Source: Gnetum montanum (lineage: Eukaryota; Streptophyta; Gnetopsida; Gnetales; Gnetaceae). From it: 64,000 nt of DNA. The DNA is taken from positions 503,679-567,678 of the forward strand of contig MNCI01012628.1 of the NCBI GenBank assembly GCA_015680685.1. The letters are read 5' to 3'. Below the pieces are notes generated by a model. The model was given only the letters and a program-made list of their open reading frames with translations. It had not been told where the DNA came from and did no database searches. Made by a program: the position numbers and the translations under genes. Of the stretch, positions 10,585 through 23,800 are shown one piece after another. How positions within the stretch are numbered: the stretch's first letter is position 1; each line of letters opens with the position of its first letter.

Positions 10585-11641
10585 TGTATGAACACCTCTT
10601 TGGATTCCTTTGTACTTGCCCTACAAGTTGTTTTTATAGGTTTTGCGCTTGGAGGAGACTTGGACAAGTGTGTCCTATTTTTGTGTCTTCTTATGTTTAT
10701 TTTTTATTGTGAAGATTCTTGAATGTTTTGAAATGTTTGGAGGTGTTTTTGGCTCATTTTGATGAGTTTAGGAGGTTCCAGGGTCTATGGGAACTTGTTT
10801 GGAGGCATCTGGAGGTTCTAGGCATCAAAACAAGCATTTTTATTTTTGGCTCCTTTAAGATAGATGTCTAACAAAAAAGATAAACATCTCACCTTAGTTG
10901 TCTAATTAGGAGTATAGATGTCCACAAACTAGAGTAGATATCTACCAAAAATAGTAGATGTTTCACCCAAAAGCAAAGCTTTCAAAGTAGACATCTAAGT
11001 AAAGCTAGAGATGTCTAAGATAGCAAGGGAAAAATCTCTAACATGGCATTTAGATTGGGAAGCATTTGAAAGACTTCAAATCCTTATGGGAAACATCTAG
11101 AAAGGAAAATAGAAAGCTTCTTAGAATTTTGGATCTCAATAATTATGTATGTATCCATCCATGAGAATGGAGGAGAGATGGTATGTAATGAGAGAGCTTG
11201 TATGTAGCAGGAGTGAGAGAAAATGCTCTTGAGAGTGGAGACCTGGGCAAGAGAGTTGGGTGAGTACATTAGATGAGTGCAATAGATGATTACAGCTCTA
11301 AGATCAGCTTGTGGCGTGTTTATCTATGTGTTCTATTCTTCTGTATCTCACTTATGAGTTGAGATCTCAATCCCAGGTTGTGGAAGAGATTTCTATTAGT
11401 TGTGTCTTGCATTGAGAACAAACATTGTGTGGTTATAGAGCCTCATGCTTTGCAATATCGGCTGAGTGTGATAGGTTTTGGATGCTTATGGGTTGTGTAA
11501 ACCCTATTGTAATCTTCTAATAAAATCATTGAAGATAGCTAGTTTTCTTGATTTCTAGCAAATAATTTTGTTTGTGTATAATATCTAGATTTAGTGCATT
11601 GAAGGTGATTTAATTATTGGAGTGAACCTACTCCAAGTTTA
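10585..11641 (+). repeat. 3' LTR of the RT-less chromovirus
   Basis: It starts TGTATGAACACC after a purine-rich tract (AAAGGGTGGTAGAG, 10567-10580) that can serve as the polypurine tract. It aligns with 5821-6843 throughout, ending near CTACTCCAAGTTTA. Confidence 0.82.
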
Positions 11642-14600
11642 TACTTTAAGTTTCGTGGTGTGCTTTGCTTTTGCTAATTTTGGGTTAATTATAATATTGT
11701 GTGATAATGATTATGGATGTTGTTCTAAGGTTTGATTATTATTAGTTTTATAAAAGTGTATGTGCACTAACCTTGTTGAAGTTTTGAGTAACAAGTATCA
11801 GGTAGGTACTCGATAGATCATTAGCATGTAAGGTTCTACATCAAGCATGTGGTATGCTAGGTTGTTTATATCCTACAACTATTTACTTGGTTAATTTATA
11901 TTTTATTATTTGCTTTAGAGTAGTAGAAATAGAATTACATGCTCAAGAGCATAGTTGGCATTTGAACCCAAGATCTCGTGTAGCATATAATTCAAACAAT
12001 TATTTTTAGAGATAACTTTTGTTTTTTAATTTTAGGGTTGGGTTACATGTAATTTTAGGGTTTTAGTCATCCATTAGAATTACTTGTTAGCCAAACCTTG
12101 GTATGTCATTATGAGTATAGTCCCTAGCAATCCTTCCATTGAAATCCATCTATTTACATTATCAATATCTAAGAGAGGAACCTAGAGAGGGAAACCCTTC
12201 TAAAGTAGAAGAAGATATAACCCAAGCTCATGTAACCCCTCCAAATTTGCGTAAGTTCTTATTTTCTTCTTCCAAGATCTTGTTTCTATACTTCTCATTG
12301 GTTTAGGTATTGATCTCAGTTTTCCATCTAAGGTTGAAGCCTAAATAGAAGATCTCAATCATGTGAGGGTATTGCTTAGAGAACATCATTCTCAAGTAGA
12401 CAAATTTATTACATTGTCTTCCTATTCGAGTTTTAGTTTTACTTGATTTGTGTGCATAGTGGTTTTTATGATGTAATGTAGAATGCATATTTTGGCTTAA
12501 TATTTCCATTCCCAAATGTTAGAATTGTATTCCTACCATTTTTTGTATACGTTGTGCAAAGTTTCATTCCATTATAATTAGTGTTCGATAGTATTTAATT
12601 CTTTTCCATTTCAACCATGTTGAACTTTAGGATTTTTATTTTTACCTTAATTGTCTACTTTTCCAACTTGTTTCCTCTCCTTTGAGATTCATATATTATA
12701 GATTTGGATTACAATTGTGTTAGCACAGAGTTTAATGTCTTCAACAATTGCTACTCGAACATGGTAAGTTATATAGAATGTCATGACCTTAGGTTGCAAC
12801 ATTATGACCAACTTACAACGTACATCGATTAAGCACAACCCCTATTGGGAATTTTGATGAATGAGCTTAGGTTGCAACATAAGTCACAACACATACAAGT
12901 AGATAGTCAAAAAGCATAACAATCAAAACAACTATGGGACGAGCTACTTTTGCTACCTAGGGCACCTATGCAAAATGTGAAAATGGATGATAAAGATGAA
13001 AACCTGATACATAAATCCTAATCCAAAATTGACTCAAAAGATTTAGAATTGACTAGAAACTATAAGAATAGACTTATAATTGATCAAAAATTGATAATAT
13101 GGTTAGTGCAATTATTTAAAGTTTAGATAAATGTAAGTTTGTGGTGCTTGCATTTTTTCCACTATTGTAGGTAATGTTTCATTTGATTAATTGCTACTAA
13201 TATTTTATGTTTAATTGAAGCTTATGTGGTTATTGAAGGTAGGTATGTTTGTTTATCCTAAAGTTGGCATAGAGGGTGAGATTGGTTGGCTTTCGAGAAA
13301 ACCTTGTAGTCCACAAGCCCTTCCCTATTTGCACTAAGAAAGCCTTTTTGTGTCTCATTCTTTCCTACAATATAAGGAGGATAAAGCAATAACAACTCTT
13401 AGTAGACTTCAAAAGTTCAAGGAAGTGTAAAGTAATAGTGACTCTCCTTAGCATTGGATGTAAAAAGAAAAACATTAATAAAGCCCTCCATGCATGTTTT
13501 GATTGTAAAATCTTAATGGACATATTGATTAATCATCCAACAAATCACACATTGAAACTAAAAATGGGTGTTGGTCTTTAATTAATGGTTAGGTTGTGTA
13601 CTGATGGATTTTTATTTTGGTTGATAGTGAAACTGATTCTCAATTCCATATCATTTCTATGTTTATTTGATGCATTCCATTTTACATGTTAGATCTTGGA
13701 CACTAATATTTGATGATATGCAACAACCACAAAGTTTGAACAAAACTCTAGAATAAAGTATAATGCTTTTAAAGCATAATTTGTGATTCTCTAGGATTCT
13801 AACATCAATGAAAAATCATTTCCACTTAGCACAAAACACAATAACCATAATTAGATTTTAGTTCAATGATTGCTGATAAGAAAAACCATGAAAAGTAAAT
13901 AGCAATAGTAGAAGTCTATGTAAGATTCCTTTGATATGGTCTAATATCCTTTTTATTTAAAGATGAGATTCTGATTTTTCTCAAATCATAAGAATATATC
14001 AAACCTAGTTCATCAACATATTTTCGCTTGCCTCAAGGATAGTTGCTATTATCTATTTTATTTATGATCATGATTTACGTAGATGGCTTTTGGCATTTGG
14101 ATTTATTTATGTTGTGATGACATTGGTAGTTCAAGGACATACAGTTTTTGAATATGTTCGTAGCTCATATTATTAATATTTTAAAAATGCCCATTAGAGC
14201 CTGATATCCTCAATTTTCATAAAAAATAACTTAGTATTTTTCTTTGAATAGCATTCCTGGCCTAGGTTAGCTTAGGGGTTGTACAATATGCAACCCTATG
14301 TTATGGAAAAAAAAAATTCTGCAAAAGGAATTTTAAAACTGATTCAGTAGATCCAATGTCAGTACGTCTAAACTAGATTTATGCTCTTTAAAATATCATG
14401 AGAAGAATGTATTTCAGCTGAGAAATAACCATTACCATGAATAAAAAACAGTTCACATCATGTTGCCTATTAACTACCAGCACCATGAACAAATATGAAG
14501 ACCTTAAAGGATTGCAGTCATTAATTTTGTTAGAGAACATTGTCATTAACATCATTCTCTAGAACTTTGATAAATCCCAACTTTTCCCCGGGGCAGTGCA

Positions 14601-14781
14601 TAATATCTTGGCTCTTCTTTCAAACACCAAAAATACTCCACAACATTGCAGGTTGCTTGTTGATACACCTTGCTGAAGTCCAAAAAGAAGATTCTTCAAC
14701 TGGAATTAAGATTTTAAAATTTGAAAGAAAAAAAAAAGGAAAGAAAAGGGAAACACACGCATCATGATTTAAGACCTACCA
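11642..14781. other. no gene recognised; right part holds the host gene's 3' UTR
   Basis: AT-rich sequence with no long reading frame and no recognisable element protein. The stretch just left of the stop codon at 14782 (about 14300-14781) is plausibly the minus-strand 3' UTR of the WD40 gene. AATAAA-like signals on the minus strand occur near 14075 and 14093, but none can be assigned as the poly(A) signal. 12700-13050 has irregular repeated GGTTGCAACAT segments of unknown origin. Confidence 0.45.
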
Positions 14782-14871
14782 TCATGAAATAGTATACGCT
14801 TTCACTATAGATGAAGTATCACAAACGATAAGGTTCTGTGAGTCCAGTGTTGTAGTGCACAACCAGTTTAC
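14782..14871 (-). CDS. WDR53-like: WDR53-like gene, terminal exon
   Basis: The acceptor CAG is at 14872-14874. It encodes [29 protein letters not shown] and a TGA stop at 14784-14782. It joins in phase 0 to the exon 17.2 kb away. The sequence agrees with the last blade strand of plant WDR53 homologues as I recall it. Confidence 0.9.
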   Translation of the reverse strand, partial: VNWLCTTTLDSQNLIVCDTSSIVKAYTIS

Positions 14872-17800
14872 CTGCTTAACAATATCAACATATCAGGAAT
14901 TATCATTATAAGCAAAACTTTCCAAGTATGAACTAGAAAAACAACCTTTTTTTTTCTCATCCAAAATGGATATCATTATTCATATGAACCACTCTAAAAA
15001 TTCGGATGTTAAACGGAAAATTCTGGAAGTGTTTATTGATCGAGAAAATCATTTTTGTTTAGCAATACAACAAATAGTATGGCTTTTAAGGAGTATATCA
15101 CTAGCCTGGAAAGACAAGTTCCAAGTTCTTTCCAAATGGATAGCAGCGCAGCTTGATTTTGAAAGTAAGAGTGAATTTTTAAGAAAAATTCCCCTAGTCT
15201 TTCAATGTCTATTGATACATATGAAATGAAAAATCATTTGTAAAATTTTACCATAAAATGTGCACAACGGTTCAAAATTTTAAAACTAATTTAACTATTA
15301 ACAAGAAGTTTAAATTAAAAGCTTTCAAATAATAAGAGCATGGTTTCTTTGAAGTGTATATAAATGAGATGAAACAAAGCTTTATTACGTCAAAGACCCA
15401 TAGGATCTATTCAATAGACATTACATTTTCATGAAAAATAAAGATAAACTCTACAAATTAACTAAGCACCAATGGAGGCATCAAAAACAAATCATACATG
15501 TTTTTTGCTATAACATTATAACAATGTCTCAAATGGTTAGTCACAGCAGAAAAAAGAAACACATGTAACTCATCTTCAAGAGCACCTAATTTGCACAGCC
15601 CACACATGCATGATTCTCAAAGGAGTGGAATCCATCTTCCACTTTCAATTCGAGATGGTGAGAACTTAAGCAAAGCTTGGTAATAGCATTCTGATACTTA
15701 AAGGCAAAGAAATAGTGAGCTTCTACATCGAGTTTATTAAATCTAATGTGGTGTAAATAAAATTGTCTTTTGCCTTTCACACTAGCCCACGTCTATGTTA
15801 AAACCTTTTGCTTGACTAGTTGGCGAATATGCTTAGGATTTTGTTGCACTTCCTCCCAAGAGATATTCCATTTTCTCAACCATTGCATCCCCTAAAAATA
15901 CCAACCATGGTCTCACGAATTGTCAAGAACCTCTTTAGATAATTTGTCTTACCTTGAGATACGCAAGCTATCAATGTATGCAATGAATTGGCACAAGGCT
16001 TCTACTTCTAAAGGTAACAAATCACATTTATATAATACCATTGAGTAAAGTATTTGCATCTTCACCTTTAACTCATCAAGAAAAGTTTTTTGCACTCTTT
16101 CAATATCTTTCCAAAGTTTAGCACTAAGTCTAGATCTCCAAACAATACATCCATATAATACAGTAGGATAGATGATAGTTTGAAAATTTTGTTTTCTGAC
16201 CGTCCAAGCCTAGAGTCCTAAATCCTTGCACTTGTTTTTGAAAGTGTATAAAATCTTGAAACCTCATGCTATTTTTTGTTTGATACACTTCCCCTACATG
16301 TAATTGTCCATATAAATGAGACCCAAATATTTAAACAAATCTACTATTTGCGCATTGATACCTCTAAAATGGAAGTTATAATAGGTATTTCTTATACCCT
16401 AGATCATCAATTTGGTTTTATCTACATTCACTTGAAGACTAAATGAATGACAATAATTTTCTAAAATTTGCAACATATTTTTCCTATTGTCTACAATAAT
16501 GGAGATGCATGTAAAAGAAGATTCACTACTTGAGATCTAATATTGATAGCATGACCATCTTGCTGGCTACACAACCATTCTTGCATTTCATCAATAAAGA
16601 TATCAAAGACTTGGTAATAAATAATTGCTATAAAATAACTATTCCTCATGGGTATTTAAATATTGCAACTATGATTGTAATTGTGTAAATGTGATGTAAT
16701 TATTGTAAAATCCCCTTAATGAAAGGGCATGCTGTAATAGCCAATGTGTCCATTGGGAACCTAACAAGGAGGTTTAACTTGAGGTACCTAGGCTTAACTT
16801 AGAGAGCATGCTGACATGGGGTTTGTAGATTTTCGGCATAAGATAAGTAACAACACTGAAGAAGTGGGACAAATAGATCACCCTTCTAGCTAAGGTATAT
16901 TTGTCCCTACCATGGTGGCAGTGCCAAACTACCTTAAGGGCCACTACCTCAAAACAAATCCTACTAGCCCTTATCAATTATTCATTATTCCTAATTCAGT
17001 CATTAATGAAGTTGCATGTTCTTCTTATTTGAGCATTAATTTGTACAATTGGAATACAAATTTGTTAATATGGTAGCCTTTTAATAATGTGTTGGAATGA
17101 GATGTCACAAGCAGTATTAGAGCAAAATGATTTTAGGACCTTTGCAGTGCAATCTCACTTGTCACCCAAGATGCATACTCTACATTGCCATGATGATACC
17201 AAAACTTGAACTGGAAAGTTATAGAAGTCATTTACAAACGTTCAAAAGCTACAAGGAAAATTGCTATGGCTATTTCACTCAAAAGCACTGCAACAGCCCC
17301 ACCATGACTCTATGCTCTTTTAGGGATGCTTCCTCCATTAATACATTTTCTTTTATGGTTGTTACAACATTTTATACCAGTAATTATTAATTAGGGAAAA
17401 TGCTAACTTGATCCATCATGTGTGCATCCTTTAGTAGTGGAGAGGGATTTGAACATTGCAAAGGTTGTAGCCTCCTCTTACTAATGCATGGAACTACCAT
17501 GCTAGTATGGTTCCAAAGACACAAGGAGTGGAGGATTCCTTGCACCCCCATGGTCCCTCAACCATGGGGGAGGTAGCAGGCCACCACCAACCCTGCTACC
17601 TCTGTCACAATCCTCCCCCACTTAAAACAAGTGACAACCTTGGAGCATAGCCTGGGTAACCCACGAGGCAGCTACACCAAAATTGAGGGAGGATTTCGTC
17701 AATTCTGAGAAAGTAAGCTCATGCTATTTTGAGTCAAGTCCAAAAAGACCTTAGGTTCTGGAAGGTCCAACTGCTAGGGCCTAAGGCCTTAAAGCATTTT

Positions 17801-20800
17801 TTTTGTTGAACTCGACCATCTTCCTAAGATCTGAACTCATCATAGCATCTGACACCCAAGTCAAGAGCATTACCCCTCAAGACTTGGCCTATCCATCCTT
17901 CCACATTTGGCCTGAGATGCAAGACTATGGAAGGACACCAAGTGGTCTGTCATTGTGACATGACAGAACACACCAACCTAGGGATGTATGAGTCCCAAGG
18001 TACCCCCCGACCTACTTGTATCCAAAGGTCTCGGGGTCTCAAGATCAACATAGCTCCTCTTTTATTTGAAACTTAAGCCCCATCGCCTATAGAGCACTTC
18101 GAAAAGCTCCAGGCATCTTCCTCCCCTGTCTGAGGCAGGCCCTCATAGGAATTCACTCTTGGATCCTACGAGGCACCACATGCCATGCCTCTTTCGATTT
18201 TTTTTTATGGGAGGTTTCTCCATCCATCATCGAAGTAGCCAAGGCGAGAGGTTGATCGCTTGCTCCCAATAGAAGTCCAAAATCAAGTTTTCCTGGAACC
18301 TCAAACACTCCAGTGGTTCCCAACTATCATCTGAGTCAAGATGGTGTTTCCAGTGAACGAGAAATTCCACTTTCAAATCTACACCATGGCCAGTGGTGTG
18401 GAAGTTTCAAATGTAGTTTGCTCTCTTTCCTGTATTGATTGGATACAAGGTTGTTCTTGTATCAAGAGGCTTCTTTCCAGATAAGGGAACCCATCAGGTA
18501 GTGGCTTCAGCATGTTGACATGAAAAATTGGATGGACTCTGTCCATATTAATAGGTAGCTGAAGCTTATACGTTATAGGGTTAATTTTATCAATGATCCA
18601 AAAGGGACCATCATACTGCCTCATCAATTTGGAGGTAGTTCCTTGTTTCGATTTAAACTGACGTGGGTCCAATTTTAAGAGAACCCAATCTCCCACTTTG
18701 AATTCACAGTGTTGACATTTTTGATCGGCATACTTTTTCATATGCTACATTGCCCTCTCTAGATGATCTTTTGCAGTTTCAACGTTTTCGCACCACACCT
18801 TCATGAATTCATCCATTGAGGGATGCCGACCCTATAACGAGGGGGAGACCATGTGAGGGGTAATGGGCTACCTTCCCATTACCAGTTCTGCAAGAGAAAA
18901 CCTAGTAGTTGATGGCTTTTGGATGTTGTAACTTAGTTGAGCAATTCCCAACAGAATAGGCCAGTTCTTTTGACCACTGCAGACATAATGTCGAAGGTAC
19001 TCTTCAAGTACATGATTCATCCATTTTGTTTGACCATCTATTTGCAGATGAAAACTTATCAATAATTTGAGGGTGGTACCCATCATGACAAACATGGCTC
19101 GCCAAAAGGCACTCGTAAATCGAGGATCATGATATGATACAATGCTCATAGGTAACCCGAAATATCGAACCACCCTGCCAAAATAATATGTTGCAATGTC
19201 CTCAACTAAGCATTGAAATGGGCAAGGAATAAATATGGCAAACTTGGAAAATTTGTCCACCACTACAATGATGCTGCTCAAGCCTTGAACCTTTGGTAAT
19301 CTTATGATGAAAGCCATAGTCACCATAGCCCATGGAAATGGAAGAATTTCCAAGGGGAGCAGAAGTCCACCTGGACACTTTGTAGAACCTTTGTCTTGTT
19401 GACACACCAGACACTTCTAAACATAAGAACTCACATCTCGATACATCTTTGACCAAAAGAAAGTTCTCTCGATAAGTGCCAAGGTTCTTTGCTATCTAGG
19501 GTGCCCAGCCCACTGTGTGTTGTGGCACTCTCGGATTATCTCCTTACAAAGGCCATTCCAATCTAAGACACACATTTTGTTGTCATGGAACCAAAGTAGT
19601 CCATCCCTCATTTTTAACTATGGAGCTAGCCCAGTTTCTATCAACTTCATCAATCAATGACGTGAGGATCCCTTTTTAAACCATCTTGAATTTGAGCCAA
19701 CAACGCTTTGTCGCACTGTACAAGTGAAGTTTGTGGCCCAATGATAGAAAAGAGTTGGGAGGTAGGTTGAGGATGATGACTCAACACATCTGCCACCATG
19801 TCCTCTTTACTAGGGCGATAGGTTAGTTACAGATCAAATTCAGAAAGCATAGCCAACCATCATGCCTGTTTGGGCCTTAGCTTCGTTTGATTTAGTAGAT
19901 AACTAGTGGCTAGGTTATTAGTTTTTACATGGACATGCCTTCCCAGCAAGTAGTATCTCCATGCTCTCAAACAATGGACAATAGCGAATGTTTCTTTCTC
20001 ATGGATTGGCCATCTCTACTCTACTTAATTCAACTTCCGAGACTCATAAGCAACACGATGACCTTCCTATAGCAACATGCCACCGATTGCATCCTCACTG
20101 GCACCTCAAAAGATTTTGAGAAATCTAGCAATGCCAACACTGAATGGGAGGTTAAAACCTCTTTGATTCTATCGAAGGCTTGCTGATAGTTTGAATCCCA
20201 CTACCATGGGACTTCTTTCTTTTGCAAATTGGGGAGGGGAGTAGCAATACCTGAGAAATTTCTGATAAATTTACGATAGAAGCTGGCTAACTCCATAAAT
20301 TGTCTGACCTCATGAACATTAGTAGGAGTAGGCCATTGGCATACAACCTCTACCTTTTTCAAATTTGGCTTCACCTATCCATGCACTACGAGATGTCCTA
20401 GAAATTTTAGCTTTGGGTAGCAGAATTCACATTTCTCTTTCTTAATGTACAGCTTATTTTCCTGTAGCTTCTCAAGGACTAATTGTAGGTGGAGGGCATG
20501 TTCCTCCATGGTTTGGCCAAATATCAAGATATCATTGAGATAGACGACCACAAATTTATCTAGGAATGGTCAAAATATCTCATTCATCAATGTAGAAAAG
20601 GTAGCTGGTGCATTGCAAAGCCCAAAGGGCATCACCGTCTACTCGTATGACCCATATTGAGTTACATATGCAGTTTTTTCTTTTGCGATGTGAACCTGAT
20701 AGTACCCTTGTCGAAGGTCTAGCTGGGTCAAATAACGGGCCCCTGCCAAGTGATTAAACAAGTCTGAAATAAGTGGTACTAGGTACTTGTTCTTGATGGT

Positions 20801-23800
20801 ATGTTTATTCAACAACTTGTAGTCATAACAGAGAAGTAGCGTTCCATCCTCCTTGGTGACAAACAACACTAGTGCATAAGGAGATTTTGAGGAACGAATG
20901 TATCCTTTGGACATCAAGCTCTCAAGCTGCTTCTTCAATTCCCCCAATTCTGGTTCCATTAACTGATATGGTCTTTGAATAGGTGGGTCAATACTTGGTT
21001 GCAATTCTTTTTTATGATCTACGACCCTTCGAGGTGGCAAAGTTCTTGGTAACTCTGGTGGCATCACATCTTTAAAACTATCCAGCACTTATGCTACGCG
21101 TGGGTCAATGTTTGTTTGAGATCCACAAGCCTAAGAAGGATCTCTTGTTTGCATAGCTAGTAGAAATTTTCTTGTGAGATCCTTAGCTAAATGTTTCATC
21201 ACCATTGGAGATAATCTGGGGGCTAGAGCTCTCATCCTTTCCAATCTGTGCTCCATGAGTCTGAACTATGTAAGGTGAGCTTTCATGTGAAATAAAGATC
21301 AAGTCTAGGTGTGGAGCAGTGGAAACTTTGGCCTTGCGTAAGAATTCTTTTCCCAATATAACCTTAAAGGAGTCCATATCTAAGATTGAGAAATCTAGAA
21401 CTCCTTGCCATGAGCCCACTTGAACTGGGACACTGCGACACACCCCGATGCACCGAAGAGGTTTGAACTTGGAAAGTTTGCAGGAGGCTTGGATTGGTTC
21501 CAATTTTAGTTGCAAGTCTCTTACCAAGGCTAGAACCTTATATTTGTGGCTAGCCCCATTATCAATGAAGGCACTTACCGTACTTGAGCTCACAGTGGTT
21601 GGGGCCAATTGAACATGATGTAAATTATCAAGATTAGTATTTTGGGAGCTTCTAGCTCTTGACCTTTGCATCACCATATCAGACAACTCCATCATAACAA
21701 CTACACTTTGCTATTCCACAAAAGTGCTTCCATTTGTAATCTAAAGGCACGGGTCAAGGTGATAGTCGAGAGTCATTAGTTGCCTCCCTAAAGCCTACCC
21801 TTGCCTATTTTCTGTCCTTCCTGAGCTCAAGGGGAAATTTCTCGCTAGGTGGTTCCCATGACACAAGAAGCATTGAATTGGCCCTTTAAAGGGACCTCCT
21901 AAAATTTATTTCTTCTTGGCCCCAGGTTGCCACTTGCTCCTTGTATCTTTACGTTTTTGTTGGGAGCCTTGGTTTCCTGGAGGACCACCCATCGAGCGAC
22001 TGCCTTGCTAAATTGATTTGAATGTGTTTCCACCTTTGATGGAACCTATATCTATTTTCTGAAAGTGGGAGGATGTGACATGCTTTCCCTTCCCAGGCTT
22101 ACCCTTGTCTGGCTTCGTCGTCTTGAAGTCAAGAAAAGTGCCAACAGTAGCAATAGCCTCTGTGAGTTTCAATGCCTCTTCGACATAGTTCCATCTGTGC
22201 CCACGACTACAACCCATTTACAAATTTGAAAAAGTGATCCCGATCTCCCATATTAGGAATCAGCAACAGAAGCTCTCAGAAGCTATTGATATAATCTTCA
22301 AGCTTTCCTAAATGTTTTTGGAACTCTAGCTTGGTTCTAGCTACCCACTCAGAGTTCCCTAGGCGGAACTGTTTGATCAACGCTTTCTTAAATCTGTCCC
22401 AAGTGTCGACCTTTTCTGTAGCAATACCCTTTTCTTGAGCATAAAGGAGGCTAAGCCACCATAGCTTAGCACTTCCTATGAGATACTAAGATGCTGTGGA
22501 GACCTTTTGAGTTGCAGGAACACCCCCAGTATTCATGTACATCTCCACATCATGGAGGAAGGCATCAATCTTAGCATCACTCCTCTCACCATCATAAGAA
22601 CTTGGTTCTCTAGCTTTAATACGAGCCACTGCTATTGGCTCTTCTGCCAAGCGTCCTGCCAAGGAGGATTTCAGGATGGCATTTTCAATTTTCAAATTAG
22701 ATAGCGCTCCTGATTTACCCTCACTAGGGCATCCTCCAAAACTTTCACTCATCCAATTAGGTCGTCAACCAAAAATGCTTTCATTTGTGCCTTCTCCAAG
22801 GATCTAAATAAATCCTTGTAGAGGTTAAGCATATGATCTAGATGACCTTCCAGGATCAAAACCTTAGCCTTTGCCACTTTCACCCGGTCCTTAGAGTGAA
22901 GATCCATCTTGTCTTGTGGTAATTCAACGTCTTTAAGAATGTGATGGATCACATCTGCATTCTCTAGTCCAAGGTAGGTTAAGGCCTCATCAATTGCTTT
23001 AACATGGTCCCATAAGGTTTGAAACTTAGTCTCATCTTGACCAAGTTTTGTCTCAACCTCAACCTCTGGGTTTGCTTGATCTTTCGCCATAGCACTAGGT
23101 CCACTAGGCTCCATGTTGCCAAAGAGAGAACTTTAGCACAAGGCCACCCTCAAAGGAAGAGTGGCCAGTAGAAGTTGAAAATGGAACCAAAACCCTCTCA
23201 ATATTGAGAAAGTTTTTACTTGCAAACCAAAGTGTGAGGCTCTAATGCCATCTGTAACAACATTGTCCCTGAGAACGTTATCTGGCACCCCAAGAGTTTC
23301 CCAAGCAAATTTTAAATCGGGATGAAACTGAAGAGGAATATGCCTCAGCAATCAGCAATCTTGCAACACATGCCAACAAACAACATGTTAGTGTTAGCAT
23401 GCATCTTGAGCGGTGTTTTGCATCAAATATTCACGTTATCCTAACAAGCTAGATAGCACTCCCTTGCTCCACTCACATGGACACCATGGGGACTACCAGT
23501 TGAACCCTCTAGATTCATCACCGCGTGCTAGTAGTTGGTGTCACGCTCTTACGAGTGCACGCAATGTCCCATAGCACGTCCCATGTCACCCCCGGTTAAA
23601 CACCCCAACGTAGAGTTGAACTATGCAACCCTCCTAGGCAAAGTCCTAACAAGTGGGGTAATGAGGAAGGTCGTAGCCTCCTCTTACTAATGCATGGAAC
23701 TACCATGCTAGTATGGTTCCAAAGACACAAGGAGTGCAAGACTCCTTGCGCCCCCATGGTCCCTAAATCGTGGGGGAGGTAGCAAGCCACCACCAACCCT

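Larger units (their letters stand above)
5821..11641 (+). mobile_element. chromovirus-type LTR retrotransposon lacking RT and RNase H
   Basis: Two direct repeats of about 1.0 kb (5821-6843 and 10585-11641) flank an internal region. The internal region has an initiator-tRNA-Met-like primer site, gag, protease, an unrecognised coding segment, the integrase C-terminal part and a chromodomain. The two LTRs are clearly related but differ by many substitutions and small indels, so the insertion is old. There is no trace of reverse transcriptase, RNase H or the integrase core, so the element would have depended on another element's enzymes. A clear target-site duplication was not found. Confidence 0.85.

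Noticed and set aside
5821-11641. Target-site duplication for the RT-less chromovirus
   Set aside because: TTAAGTTT occurs near both ends, but not directly adjacent to the LTR termini, so it could not be accepted.
11930-11990. tRNA or SINE B-box-like GGGTTCAAATGCC on the minus strand
   Set aside because: No A box at the right distance and no cloverleaf.
14540-14767. 75-codon plus-strand frame
   Set aside because: Lies antisense in the presumed 3' UTR of the WD40 gene and has no recognisable content.
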